Notes: a model not told the origin generated them from the letters alone. Shown: positions 44,401 to 57,002, counted from the first letter of the stretch. The stretch: DNA of 64,000 bases from Isoetes taiwanensis (GCA_021234155.1 JAJEKV010000064.1:372001-436000); one strand, 5' to 3'. Numbers and translations are program-made.

Positions 44401-44506
44401 TACAAAATTTATATCCAAAATTGAAAGAAGAGAGATTATAATAAAAGATGCTTATCGCATTCACCATTTTCAAAATGGTGCTTGTTCTTGTGGTGATTAT
44501 TTTTGA
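41417..44506 (+). CDS. PLS-class pentatricopeptide repeat protein with DYW domain
   Basis: A single open frame of 1,029 residues. The N-terminus (MQTFLSKPLFNLCFSRM) is free of acidic residues and fits organelle import. From about residue 120 to 810 it has seven P-motif starts, such as VSYNAMITGYALHG, VSWGSIIAGCIQHG and IAWSAMIAGYAQHG. L and S motifs alternate with them, for roughly 21 repeats. The E motifs follow, then a PG-box region KPARTWIEV and the DYW cytidine deaminase: HAE at 961-963, CNDC at 989-992, ending CSCGDYF. Such proteins bind organellar RNA and convert C to U. The end is DYF instead of DYW. A splice acceptor at 41,462 just before the second ATG (residue 17) suggests an alternative start after a 5' UTR intron. 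There is no lesion. Confidence 0.93.
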   Translation: MQTFLSKPLFNLCFSRMLASLASVEPVSNIHNLTHLQEALQTTKVMEEQGIPLHRDTIYYLLQNCTKKKDMESGRQVQYFMVHSGLDAITVLGDHLIRMFAICGNLYEANQAFSKTVKPTAYTWTAIISANNKLGQWQEALDLYYGMQTSSLKNSKYACIAVTTACASSEDLSQGRLIHGDILKNGFENDVFIGNTLVDMYAKCNSLEEACRVFDNLQDRDVVSYNAMITGYALHGQGLPALILFERMQQEGIQPQQTTFLNVLKACSSIGAIEQGRLIHNQIISGDGFDIVIGNTLLDMYGKSGSIKEACLIFDTLPDRNVVSYAAMMAGYACHGHAIYALELFEKMEQEAVRPEKVTFLNMLIACGRLKESVRGRLIHQQLIESGLEHDIMICNALLDMYAKCGNIEAAYKQFDKLENKDVVSWGSIIAGCIQHGVAYFALDEFEKMQQYGIMPNEHIYSSILKGCGSLGSVHMGRFIHEQLLQHGLKLCVIVLAALVDMYAKCGKVEEAQKVFVISQDRDALLWGTMIAGYACHGSGSCALELFEEMQCKGLKPNKVIFLSVLKACSGTGALYHGRLAHDQIIRSGLCDGAIGNSLIDMYAKSGNLKEARSLFDKIPERNVIAWSAMIAGYAQHGDGLAALSLFEKMQWEGIEPNKITFLGILSACGSMGAIDQGKGIHDQIKKRGLEHDVIIGNTLLDMYFKCNNVDEASKVFEMLPKKDVVSWASMIAGYAQCGDVNIARKYFVDMQMMGIRPDDVSFTNILSACSHAGLVLEGYQYLKSMIQDYGIVPSFNHYNSLIDLLGRAGCLAEAQSLLENIQQNVVGWTSLLTACRTYGNVAIGRQCFDQMIYLNVHDGAAYVLMANIYANAHMRHEAQAIEDTRKLVGAWKKPARTWIEVNGKVHEFVAGDQSHQQSGLIYGVLEKLNKRMIEEGYVPECSLVLGKMSEEEKKHALCGHAEKLAIAFGLASTPHGTTIRTTKNLRVCNDCHNATKFISKIERREIIIKDAYRIHHFQNGACSCGDYF

Positions 44507-44652
44507 TGACTTACATACTGAGGAGTTTCCACTTGTTATGACATTACATAGCAGCACAAAAGCAATTACAAATTGTGGCTTAGAACTTTGCAATCATTTT
44601 TACCTTGCCACTTGCTTAGAACTTTGGCAACATACATTGAATCTTTTACAAT

Positions 44653-44658
44653 AATAAA
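44653..44658 (+). terminator. Possible poly(A) signal of the PPR-DYW gene
   Basis: AATAAA lies 147 bp after the PPR stop codon. It is a plausible cleavage signal, though plant signals are loose. Confidence 0.35.
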
Positions 44659-45019
44659 AGAAGGGAATGTTTAGCACGCTTGCTTAACCTGGGGTATAGG
44701 TTTTCTGGTTGGGGTACCAGGTTTCTTGGATTTTGATCCTATCTACATGTTCTCTGGAAATTAGTTATTGTCTTGATATCACCTCTCTCTCCCGCTGAAG
44801 CTCCATTTCCCACTTGGTAGCGAAGCAGACGATGCTGAGCATTACCTCTACAAATGTTATAAGAAATTCACTTTCATTTTTGTAGTTAACTATTGCCAAA
44901 CAAACTTATGCTAACTTTTTGTCATTTATGTTCTATTCTTGCACCACCTCCTTTATCATTTGACAATCTTACCTAGACACCACATGCAAATGCAAAACAT
45001 GAACTATCTCATTTCTTTT

Positions 45020-47412
45020 GAAACTTTGCCGATGCCGAAGGGCTAGGCAGCTACATGCACACCAGGGATTGGTATATGGACGTATAATTATATCGCGAAC
45101 GATATACGTGTGAACTGGGTGAGGGATTGATCATCCCTGAATCACAATAAGTTGTAAGAAGATGTTCTTCATGTAACTAATGTTTGTGTGATTGACGTTT
45201 ATATGACTAACTTTTGCTCCATGCTAAGATAAATGTTTACCCACTTAGTCCTCGCCTTGACTAACCCCCAGCTTTATAGATAGAGTTGGGAGCGGGAAGC
45301 AAGAGATGATAGTGGGGATGCCGAGAGATAGATTTTCTTAAGAGCATGCCATTAGCGGGAAACTCAGATTAAGAGGTTGGAACCATTGTATTGAAGTTCC
45401 AATATAACAGATGTTTATTATTGAGTTTCAATTATTTCTCTCTATTTGATTTTAAAGTGTTAAACGCCCTATGAGCGCTTCATTTGGTATCAAAACTAGA
45501 AATCCTGACCATTAACCATTGTTGGTTATTGGGCATTGGAAACCAAGAAGAAAGAAACTTCTTTCTTGATGGTGTTATCTAGCCCGTCGTCTACGGGAGA
45601 GTTCACGATTTAATTTTTACGTTCCAAACCTAGTACTTGCACTTGGAGTTTCCAACCAATTAATCTTAAACATCGTAGTGATAAGGTTAGTCAATCCAGA
45701 AGGGCAAACAGAGTGGAAGATAATCTTAGATAATGTATTGTAGCTTGGACCCTTAGTTCACTTACAGAAGTTTAGTGGCCTTGCTAAGGGAGAATTTACA
45801 GGTTGTCATGGGGGTGGTGACGATAATGTTGACATTCAAATGTTGGGCCAAATATTACAAGAAGTCTAGCAACAATTGAGTATGCTCCAAAATCAAGTTT
45901 ATGTCCCAACAATTGCAGAATGAACGACTTCCAAGAGGAAAGTTAGAAAATAGACATTGTGTGGGACGTACAAAATTGCTCCTACAATTTTATGGAAGAG
46001 TTCCCCTTGACATAATTAACCTAAGTTACTTTGACATAGAGTTTTAAAACGACTTTGAAAAAGTGACATGAACTTGATTGTGAGTCCTCCCCACCAAGAC
46101 ATGGGTAAAATTTTGGTATGGGAGAATGTGATACCCCTAGAAGGTTATCGAGTAAGAAATTAACATAAGTATTGATCTTAGGATAGAATGGTAACTTAAA
46201 CCTTATGATGGAATAGTTGTAGATGTCAATTTTCTAGGTAGTGAGTGGTCGAGCAAAGAAGTTAAGGCTTTTCTCCAAACATAGGGGAGATATTCGGGAG
46301 TAGAGAATAGCACAAGTTATTGATCTTAAAATAGAGAAGATGTTCTGGCCATTCTGCATTATATGTTTGAAATAGATTAATGTCAAGAATAATTGTAATT
46401 TTAGAAAGGGCAGATAGTATTAAAAAGGGCCATCTTTGAAACGTTATAATGTGGCGATCAGTAGAATCGAGCGATCTTTATCTTTCTAAAAAGCTCTCGG
46501 CATTTAGTTTTAGAATTAGGTGGCATCACTTATAAGTCCTTACGGTAAGGGAGTTATCACAGAAAAGGATGACAAGGGTCAAATAAGACTGCACATGAAG
46601 ATCTACAATTAGAGACCTCAGTTCTATTTTGAAGACTGAGAGTATTATTCCTTGCACAAATCATTCATCCTCAAGCTTGCTTAAAGTAGTTGCCTGGCGT
46701 CTAGATTTGTGTAGAAGCATGGAAGGTCCTTTGGCGGGTAGCTGGGGCTGGATCATTGGAGTTTTTGTCGGTTTGAGTCATCTTTTTCTTCACTAGATCA
46801 TTGGTGGAAAGGTTTGCATGTTCACATTGTTATTTTCGCTGTGCATATTTACCTTGTTATTGATTCTTTATGATTGTGTTTGCAAATATAAGATACCTTA
46901 AAAGGATGAATGCGTATGAAAGAACTCGCCCCTTTGTCGTTGCCGAAGGGTTGGGCGATAGAGTACATATTAGGGATTGGTATGTAGACATATAATTGTG
47001 TCACGAATGATATAAGCATGAACCCGGATGAGGGATTGATCATCCTTGAAATTCAATAAGCTGTAAGAAGATGTTCTTCATGTGATTGATGCTTATGCGA
47101 CTGATGTTTGTGTGCCTTATATTGCTTCAGGCTAATATAAAGCTTTACCCACGTAATCCTCCCCTGGACTAACCACTATCTTTCTCCTATTTCTTCTTAC
47201 AGATAGAGTTGGACACTAAGTGAGTTTTGGGAGAGGAAAGCAAAAGATAATAGTGGGGATGTTGAGGGATAGATTTTCTTAAGAGTATAGCCGAAAACTC
47301 GGATTAAGAGTTAATGACCATTGTATTGAAGTTCCAATATGATATTACTATAGAGTTTCAATTATTTCTCTCTATTTAATCTTCAAGTGTTAAATGCTCT
47401 AAGAGAGTTTCA
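45020..47412 (+). mobile_element. Short non-autonomous LTR element, copy B
   Basis: A 5'-truncated LTR (about 45,020-45,482) ends gagcgcttca, followed by tttggtatcaaaacta, a primer-site relative. The non-coding interior is 644 bp (45,483-46,126) and ends in ggtatgggagaa, a polypurine tract. A full 3' LTR of about 1,286 bp spans 46,127-47,412, starting TGTGATACCCC and ending tttca. The two LTR copies are clearly similar but diverged, so the insertion is old. It has no gag or pol. Copy A at 28,105 has the same plan, so this is a LARD/TRIM-like family mobilised in trans. Confidence 0.75.
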
Positions 47413-48702
47413 AGCACAAATTTCTAGTACATAATTGATTTTCTAAAGATTCAATATCTGTGTTGATTCTTGCGAAAAATTGTTGCAAAACTTCTTAAAG
47501 ATGAGTGAAATGACATTTGATCCTTTGTAAGCTCACCGTCATTGTCTAGAAGTAGAAGAACAAAGACTGTTTTTTACAATAGATGAATCCTAATAAGGTT
47601 GTGCTTATTCAAATGTTTTTATAGGTATAGCTCATAAAATTTAGCTCCTCAAGATGTTCTAGTTTTCCTTTTATCTCATGTTGCATTTTAACTGCTATGT
47701 TGTTGATTTTTGGGGTTCTTGGCATAGACCTTGCAACAGCAGTCCATGACTGCAGTCCAAGAACAAGAACAAATGCAAAGAATGAACAAAACTCATATTG
47801 ATGCTCCAAAAGGAGGTGCTCCAAAACGTGAGAAAAAGCCTAAACAATAAGAGGAAATGCTCTATGTAAATAGTAGAGAAAATCCCTAATCCTAACTGAC
47901 GTCTCACCTACCACAGATCTAGGTTAAATCTGGGCCATAGATCGTGGGGTCCAATATGATACATATATGTGGCATATGCCACTCATACCTATGCTTAGCC
48001 CATAGGGCTAACCCTCTCCCCACCAAACCAAACTATGTACAAACCTTTATAACATGAGGTTTGACATTTACAACAAAGTGTCCAAATTGAGGGGACGTAA
48101 CGATAATGTCGTCGAGAAATCTTCTTGATCAAAGAATGTCAATGTCGATGAAGTAAAAATCATGAGAGATTGAGAAGGTTGTCATCACTTCTCTTGAGCT
48201 TGCCACAAGCTCCTTTACCTATGGCTTGCGTAAAGGATACACAAGGTAACTTTGTGTAGAACAGAGGCAATTCAGTTACTGCAACAACTGCATGACATGA
48301 TCAGCTATACAGAAAACAAGAAAACAAGAAATCTACTGGAGGACAACAAAACATAAGCTCAAAAACTTGCCCAAAATACAATCAAAATGCAAATAGCATA
48401 TGCCATAGAAGTAGACGACCATAGAAGAAGAAGCCGCAGCAGCTGCCGGAGGCGTGCCGAAGCGTGCTTACTCCATTGGACGATGGAAATGTTACGGAGG
48501 ATTTCTAGCAAAGTGTGCTGTTGAAGTCGTGAACAAAGGGAAGAGAAGATTGTAATTTCTAGGAGACTTTTTAATTTTCTTAACCACACGATCTGAAAAT
48601 TGAAAATCTAACGGTAGAGAATAAACTTAGGTGAGGTGTCCTCACACGTGGATAAACTAGAAATCCAAGAACTTTGTAAAGGGGGTTAGGCAAGTTGTTA
48701 AT
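47413..48702. other. Intergenic, nothing recognised
   Basis: The frames at 47,609-47,907 and 48,359-48,589 (minus) are hydrophobic or low in complexity and unlike any family I recognise. Confidence 0.5.
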
Positions 48703-49110
48703 TAAGAAACTTTAAATGCCACGTCCTCAAAGATGTCCACCCTAGTCGAATCTCACCCTAAGTTGCTTTTTATTTAATAATATAGTTTATTAAATTTCAT
48801 GACATATTTTTGTTTTTCTTTAGGACTACTCTTCTAGGACAGAGGAAATAAATTGGAATATACATGTTCTTACGCATATGAATACTATAAATAGACTAAA
48901 ACCAAAATGATTGGTGTACGTGCAAGAGAACTTGAGGTTCGTTCGCAAGTTTGAGATCGTGAATATATCTCCTTGCATGTACTCTCTTCTTTATCTTTCA
49001 TTTTCTTCTTCTTACTTTTGTGTTCCTTAATTTATGATATAAGTTTAATCTCATAATAACCAAATCTCAGCCATTGGCTGAGAGCATAACAAGACATATA
49101 CAAACAAGGT
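48703..49110 (+). repeat. Dispersed repeat R1, copy 2
   Basis: Partner of 357-765, in the same orientation and with the same landmarks. Confidence 0.6.
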
Positions 49111-51762
49111 GTTGCGTCCATGGCCGGAGGGTGAAGTGGCTTAAATCATAGTTCAAAGTCATATTTTGACAATCAATTCAAAACCATAACCCCGAACATT
49201 TAGAAACGAAATCCTCTGTAGCCAACGAACTACCTTTATCTTCCAAAATGCAGCTAAAGAGTTTAGCAACCTGTGAAATAAAGAACACACGAATTTCAGA
49301 ACTATAAAATATACGGGGCTATTTGGGAAAATATTTGAAATTTAAGGGCATTTTGGGAATTTTAAAAACACGAAGGGCTTTTTGGGAATTAAGTCAAGGA
49401 AGGGAGCCCCTGAGAAATCGGTGCAACCTGCATAAGGCAACACTTGTTAAACACATTATACTTCCAAACAATCTTGTTTATTTCAAGAACCATGTACATA
49501 ATGAGACTAGAGAATGAATTTAGGGCAGCAAGGTAAAAGGATAAACTAGCAATGCGGAGCCATGCATTTTGGAGGAGGCACTTTCGAGTGGATGTGTTCA
49601 CATTTCTATGCCTAATGCCTTCTCATCGACTGAGCCACAAATTGCAGTAGAGTCATGCATTTTTGAGGAGCAAAAATTGCTGGAGGCAAAACTATGCCAA
49701 TTTCTTGTGTGCCGAGCCCATGTTTATTTGCTCATCCGTCAATTAAATGCTCTAAATGAAATTACGATTCAAAGGCTCCTGTACTGGAACCATGACTGCA
49801 AGATAGATCGAAAGCTTGTAATGCATTGCGGCACTATTATTGTTAAAGGCTTCACTCTACTTGAAGCTAGAAAAAACTTCAAATATCTCCACAAGCTCAA
49901 TCAATTCAAGTCTGGCTCCAAACAAAAAAAAAGGTTGTGAATGTCTTTATCTAGAAATTTTTGAGACTAGAAATAATCATGGAGCAAATCTACACACCAT
50001 GCAATTTCTTCGTGTATTCATCTTCCATCCACATCAATACATGTCCTAAATGATTAAAAATGCATGAATTGTTCTGAGGACAACCTCAAGAAATAAAAAT
50101 GAGTGTTAAGGTGAAGCTTTGTTGCTAGATTCATAGTAGTTTGACCAAACTTTATCTATGCACATCCTTTAGCTAATAACTCATGAAATTCATGAACAGT
50201 AATCATGAAAATCTAGACATCCTCTACATGGTAAATACTAACATGAGTAAAGCCTTAAACCACCAAAACCATCTTCTAAAATAGTCACAACAAATGATAA
50301 CATCAGTCCATGTATAATTCATAAAGTAAGGCCTTGATTTTTCTCTGGTTGTTTTCAGCTTGGCAAGAACAATCTTGAAGCCAAGATCATGAATACAAAG
50401 TTTTTTGACACTTTTGGTAGCTCAGTAAGTATAAACTTTAATATCGTATCGCTTCCTTGGTAATTTTCTTGAAACTGCAGGAAATACTAAAAATATCACT
50501 TACAAAAATATCAGATTTAGCGTCGTCCTTTAGTCGCCAAGGTGAAGAATTCAACATGAAAGATTATTTTTTCGATGGCATCACCTTCAGCCTTTTGAGA
50601 AGGGACATAGAAGACTTCAAGTCATCAACTACGTCATCAAAACCATCAGCAATTGGGGGGAGGGGGGGCACCTTGACATCGAGAAGAAACATATCTTCGA
50701 GGAGACTTGAGTCTCGAGCAACTTGGAAGAATGTTACCTTGCTACTTTAGGTAGGCAACAAGTGGATGAGCTTCAGCAAGCTCGAGAAGCTAGGGTCATA
50801 TAGTTGAGTAAGGTAATCATATGGATTATAGGATCGAAAAGCATTTCTCTATAGATTCCTTGTTCAAAAGATTACCCAAGAATTGAGGTAATCCTCAATG
50901 ATTTGGAAGGAAATGCACAGGAATAACTAAAACTATACATGATTGTTAACAGACATCCAATGTATAGAAACCACTTGGTGAGTTTGATCAACTCACTTGA
51001 AGCAATCATTAGTAGGATAATGGTTGACCATGTACAATGGTCAATTGATGGGAGTATTTCAAGAGTTTAAGCAAGGAAAGGAAGAATCTTTAGAATATAA
51101 TAATAATAATAATATTTTATTAATGCCCACAGAAGCCGTTGAGCTATAGGACAAACATAATTGAATTGAATTGTAATCTATAATCAAGCAGTATACAAGC
51201 ATGCCGAATATAAAATTGAATTATACATAGGTACATTAAAACAAGAAGTATATTTAATCACATGATTTTATGGATCGATATGTTAAGATGATAGGTTCAT
51301 CCATCACAGGCAAAACTATGTGTCGCTAAGACTAATAAATCGGTAGGATAAACAAGAGGCATGTAACATCTTAAGGTGGGAAAAATAGCTATGATGTTGT
51401 GTGCAACATCAATTGAAGGGATAGGATGCAGTGGATAACATCATTGGAGGGGGGCAAGACCATTTTCATTATGAAGAAAGTGGGAGCTCATCTTATGAGT
51501 GAACCTATTTGCATCTTTTGGGTTGACTTGCTATCGAATTAGTTGACTCGAACATAGGTAAATGCCACCCTTAGAACAAAAATCCCTTCAGGCAGGTAGC
51601 CAAAGCGGATAGATGATAAAAGGAGAAGCGAAATCATGAAAGCAATGCAATGGCCAAGTCGTCTCCAAGTTAATCGACACCGGCTTCATAGGTGAGTTCT
51701 ATTCTAGCCTCAGGGGGTGTGTGAGCCAAGGTGGGGAGAATGCATTCATCTTGTTAATTGTC
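49111..51762. other. Intergenic with weak coding traces
   Basis: A 123-residue frame at 49,569-49,940 is open but not recognised. The stretch around 50,790-51,090 has gag-like phrases in broken frames (QFIQE- and KQGKEESLE-like), possibly gypsy gag debris. An (AAT)n microsatellite lies at about 51,101-51,118. None is called as a gene. Confidence 0.4.
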
Positions 51763-52005
51763 ATAGGATACATGATAAGAAAAGCACCTGCGCTAGTGGC
51801 CATGACAGAATTCCTTCATCCCTCACACCATCTTGGCAATAGGTGTAGGCATCCTGAAAACTTATATGCAGATAGGCATGATAGGATACATGATAGGAAA
51901 GCACATGTGCTAGTTGCCATGATAGCAATTTCTTCATCCCTCGCGCTGTCTTGGCAATAAGTGTATGCATTCTAGACGTCATATTTGAATAAGCACGATG
52001 GGATG
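51763..52005 (+). repeat. Tandem duplication, about 120-bp unit
   Basis: The segments 51,763-51,880 and 51,884-52,005 share gataggatacatgata, aaagcac, gctagt(g/t)gccatga, cttcatccctc and cttggcaat. A third partial trace is at the right edge (cacgatgggatgcatga). Confidence 0.65.
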
Positions 52006-53098
52006 CATGAAATCATCGGCTACAATTGAAAAAGCTTAACTTCCTTATGCCATGATCAATTCATGCTCTACTAGATTAATTAGGGCGAGGTCCCCTTAAA
52101 CCATATAAATTATATAATTTAAGTATACAAGAAATTTATTGCAGCGGCCCAACGGCGCCACAAACATTTCTCTTTACCACCCACTGTGACAATATGGGGT
52201 GCTTGACAAATGAAGAAAATCTAATAGGAACATGAGAACATGTGCGGCAAACACCTAAACATGACCTATAAAACTAGTTAGAACGATATGTCCCAAACCT
52301 CAAACAATTGTGAGATGCACGTGGTCACACTACATTTGGAATGTGTCAAGATACTTCTTCATTCTAATACACTAGGCAACAACTGCTTGCACAACGACAT
52401 GCCTGAGTAATTATTACATATGTTCTATGACAAATACGATGAGCATTCTACATACTAGAAGATGACAATGTTATTGTTCTGTTGCAAAATACTTCACGTG
52501 CACATCTTACTCATTGTGAAGTGAATAACTTAAGAGGTGTGATAAATCCCAGATTAAACAAAGGGGAATATCACTTCAATCGTTCCAGTTCAACTACAAA
52601 GACATAGAGTTTCGACCATCAAATTTTCTATAAGCTCACAAATGCAGTAAATCTCATGCACAATAGTAAGTGATAAATGCATGTGTTTCATCATTCGAAA
52701 GACTACAATAGTATCATAGATACACAACTATTAAAAAAAAAAAAAACATCCGTAGATATATGTAAAGCGATAGAAACGTCAAGTAGAGCTATCAATTACA
52801 GATCTATCATTATCGACAACCGAAGATGCCTCACTATCACCAGAATGATATTTTTGTGAATAGTATAAATTATGGAACAAATCTAATATAAGCTCCAATA
52901 CAACATCCTTTGATGTTTCCAAATGTATTAATCCACCATCCATAAAAATTGTCTACATTTAGCTCAATAATATATCCATTGTTTACCTATGCCATCTCTG
53001 TGGACAAGACATATGCATGGATTAGCAAAGTCCCATAATCGATACATTCTGAGGTTCTTCTATAGAATGAAATGAAGGTTATACTATAGTAAGGGAAT
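52006..53098. other. Intergenic, nothing recognised
   Basis: AT-rich sequence with no conserved frame and no repeat partner noticed. Confidence 0.5.
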
Positions 53099-53514
53099 GA
53101 AAATTTAAATTTAATATAAACTATTATATTTAACACTTTAAAATTAAATTCTCCCTTAAACCCCCTTTGGTTTGGGTGCATATTCATAGGGGGGTGACTC
53201 TAGGCATCGAGAGCTGTTGGATAAGTATATATGCCCTTTATTCCTCGATCTAGACCGTACATAGAGATCCTCGTTTGTGGGGTATGCCTTCACAAGTTTT
53301 GGTATACTGTATAACACAGTTTGCAAAATACTATAAGATTTGAGGCAATGTACTATATGGTGTTGATTTTGTACATGCATAATATAACGTTAGGGGCTCT
53401 CGTTGCCCTACGTCACCCCCCCGTGTGAATATGCACCCAAACCAAAGGGGGTTTAAGGGGGAATTTAATTTTAAAGTGTTAAATATAATAGTTTATGTTA
53501 AATTTAAATTTTTT
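53099..53514. mobile_element. Fold-back element with about 100-bp inverted arms
   Basis: The left arm is 53,099-53,198 and the right arm 53,412-53,514. They are near-perfect complements, from gaaaatttaaattt at the outside to ggggtgac at the inside. The 213-bp centre has no coding frame. Identical peptides on opposite strands in the two arms are a by-product of this symmetry. It is a MITE-like element; no target duplication could be fixed in the AT-rich flanks. Confidence 0.75.
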
Positions 53515-53562
53515 TTCCCCCTTCGGGGCCTCGAGAATTGTAGCAAAGATTATCTTTGGGCC

Positions 53563-53655
53563 TACATCTTGTTCATGGAAAACCATTCAAATCTCGGAAT
53601 CAAATATACTACATCTTGTTCATGGAGAACCATTCAAATCTCGGAATCAATTATA
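53563..53655 (+). repeat. Tandem duplication, 46-bp unit
   Basis: The phrase catcttgttcatgga(a/g)aacc, then attcaaatctcggaatcaa, occurs twice back to back. Confidence 0.75.
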
Positions 53656-56600
53656 CAATTTTAATTTATAAAAGAAAGTAGAGAACATAGCTAATATAAA
53701 AGGTTCTGTAACCTTACAAGGTGCTTTCACATGTGCATGCAATGCTTTGCTATTAAGCATAACCAAACGGAATAATATGATCTTTGATGAAAATCATTAT
53801 AAAAGCTGGCAGGAGTTGCACAATATGCATCACATCAACAGTGGCAAGCTCTTTCATGTGGAAACAAATGGCATTTTTCTTATAAGTAGAACGTCATAGA
53901 GTTCCATTTATGCCAGAATGAAAATCGTTCCATAGCACCTTCTACTTGTTTGCATATATGTAATTATATGAGGTGCAACAGTACATTGGAGAGTTACAGA
54001 ACGAGAATCGTTATGGAGATAAAGATCCATTTCAAATACCCAGTGTAATCCCTTCTACTTGCATGCATGTAATTATCCGAGGTGCTTGTTTGCCATTTGC
54101 ATAGTACAATGCCTACATATAAGCAAAGCTGCACAAAAGCCTAATGTTTATCAAATATGTACAGTCAGATTATACAACCTGCAAAATAACTATGGCAACA
54201 TTGCAGAGCAAGAGCGACTACATTTTTTACTTTGGAGCAAAGATAATTCTAACTAGGTATGGGGCAAGCTGAATATTAATAAAAGAATAAATGAAACGGA
54301 AGAAAGTATGTTGGAACAAACAGAAAGAAAACGAGGAAACAAACAACAAAGTAAGGAGTGCTTCTATTTATGCAGCTCCTCTTATTTACAATGCCTCTTA
54401 TCTTCTCCCTGCATGCATATGATATGCATTGAGCCAAGGTAGACTTGCTAATATGATATGCATAACTGCTAATAGCTACCAATCTCTTGTGAATTGAATT
54501 TAAACAGATAAATAAATGTCTCTTCCTAAACCACTCCAGTTCAGTACACTAGACCAATCCATGGCTTCTTCAATCATCTAATCAATTAGAGGCTTCAATC
54601 TAAGCTCTGCAAAATTCAACTCCTATAGCACAATTCATCCTCGCCTTTGTATAATTGTATATGCAATGTATTTAGGCCATATAGAAGAGTGTACTATATA
54701 GACCCTTAATTTAGAGCAAACTTGATGTAGAATCATCAACATATTATGGAAAACGATGCTGTCAGAACAGTTAGATGCTAAACAGATTAAGCACATGGAA
54801 GGATTTCCAAGTTAGAAGCCGGAGAAGAAATTGGATCATCGGAACGAGAAGGATAGAATAATTTATGAGTTCAAGAAACTGCTAACCTGAAGCCTGAATA
54901 TCCGAGTTTGGTTCCAACCGTTTTCACATTCTTGAACTCCCAAACGAGTGGCGCTGCTTGATCTGCCCATCAACATAGGATGGAATTCGAAGGCACTGCT
55001 TCGAATTATTGGGTCTGGAGGGCACGATTTACCCTAATAATTCTTGGAGAACCCTAAAGTAACAACTCACAAGCCTTGCATGCCATATTACAAAAAAAAA
55101 AATAAAAAAATCAAGGGGTTAAACCATTGTCTAAGTGCCATAAAAAATAATGAAAGCGTATGAGCACTCTAGATGTACGCATTAGTACATCAATTAAAAT
55201 ACACCACAAAATCATAGTAAAACCTTAGTGAAAAACGTACAAAAATACAAAAATAACCCCCTGTTATTGTGCTATATATGAAGAGTGCCACGTTTTAGAT
55301 TTTCTACTGAATGAAAAATGCCCACATTTGATTGCAACTGGATATTAAGGAATGCCCATCTCACTCATGACCGCAGAAAAATAAAAACAAAGAGGACATA
55401 AGGAACACAATATCGGCAGCAACTTTGCAATTTGCACTGGAGCAATCACCTCCCATCTCTAATGCCTAATAATTTAAGAGCTTAAAGACTTTATATCCTT
55501 TGAATTTACACCCTTCAATCTATTGTTGGATGTATTTGAAATACAACATGCAAGAAAGGAATTGTAATGAACTTCCTGCACTATTGAAACTTTGAGATAT
55601 TTGCTATTGCTATTGCTTTTGTTTTCCACCTTTAGTTCATTTTAATGATTAAAAATCCTATCGAACAACCAAATATATGCCGATATTGTTGTTACATCTA
55701 TGATCAAATAATATTGAAAAGCAAGTTAAAAAAATAAAATAAAACATTCTCATATGATTCTTGGGGGGAGGGGGGGATCCAATTTCTTTCAGCTCGCAGA
55801 TGCCCTATAATGAGCAAATGAGTGTGCAACATGACAATAATATCATTGTTTCATTATTGTGTAACAAGGTAAAACTACTCATAGGATCTCCAACGATTGG
55901 ACTCTATCTACCACGTGTACAAAAAAATGGAATGGATGTGTCATGTTATTGTAAAAATTATGCATTTTCTTGGCTTGGAAAATAGATTGCACAAACTTCA
56001 GCTGCCATTTCTCCTTCAAGGATTTTCAACAACATATGTTTCAACAACACATATATTTCAACAACACAGATGCGACATTTACGCATGGAGAGAAAAGCAA
56101 ATAGGTCTATAATAACTACAATGCCAACTAAGAGAGTGCATTGCATTGCTCTAAAAGTTTATAGCAAAACAGATTGGATACCATTTTGACTTTCGACGTT
56201 TAGAAACTAATAAAATTATCCAATATTTTGAGAAAGGATATCACAGGCGCACAATTAACTGCCAATCATAATAATTCTAGGATGTAAATGCATACAATAT
56301 ACTACTATAATACCTACACATTTATTAAGATTACCAATATTTCTAGAACATTATTATGATTAGCACATATAACAGCCTAGAATGCTACGCTTCAACTTCC
56401 TAATATTAGCCATACATTCAGCTTCTCAATGAATATACCCAAAACACAGATTATCCTGCAAATATAAATTCATTTTCCACAAAAATCAATGAGTTGATAT
56501 GATATCACATAATTTTCCAAAGCCTATGGCATAAGAATCAAATGCACACATGCCGAAAACAGATTGAAGAGTGTTAATCCATAATGGGGAATGTTCTTGT

Positions 56601-57000
56601 GGAGACTGTTGATGAGATTTCCTCTTTGTAACCATACTTCCAATGGCAAAAGTTGCATGGTTTATCAGATTTTGCAATGACACAGCATGAGAAACCAGAA
56701 GGCATCAACTTTACATTTTAATATTGGTGGATTATATATCTTTTTCGTCAATGTTTTTGTAAACTGACAGCATCCAACGGCAAGTTAAACATGAGTCTCT
56801 TTGCAATCGATATGTTGGGAAGAGAAAACTACTATTCTTGTTGAGTTTATCAATAAAACAAATGCACAAAATGAAAAAAAATCTATATGATAATCTCGAA
56901 AGGAGCTAGATGCGAACAAAAAAAGGACATACGCAATACTTTGTCGGTAATTTAATCTTGCATGTTTGTGGACGCAAACAGATCCAGAGTTACTCGATCT
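53656..57000. other. Intergenic, no gene recognised
   Basis: Long AT-rich stretch. A minus-strand first-exon-like piece at about 54,885-54,980 (MLMGRSSSATRLGVQECENG, then a splice donor) and a minus frame at 56,486-56,683 could be exons, but no continuous gene could be built. A G-rich run lies at 55,763-55,777. Confidence 0.4.
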
Positions 57001-57002
57001 GC

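Noticed and set aside
41848..44418. Minus-strand frames of 64-132 residues
   Set aside because: They are antisense shadows of the intact PPR-DYW gene, with no motifs of their own.
52987..53664. Apparent conserved protein present on both strands (MNMHPNQRGFKGEFNFK)
   Set aside because: It arises because the two arms of a fold-back element are complementary; there is no gene.
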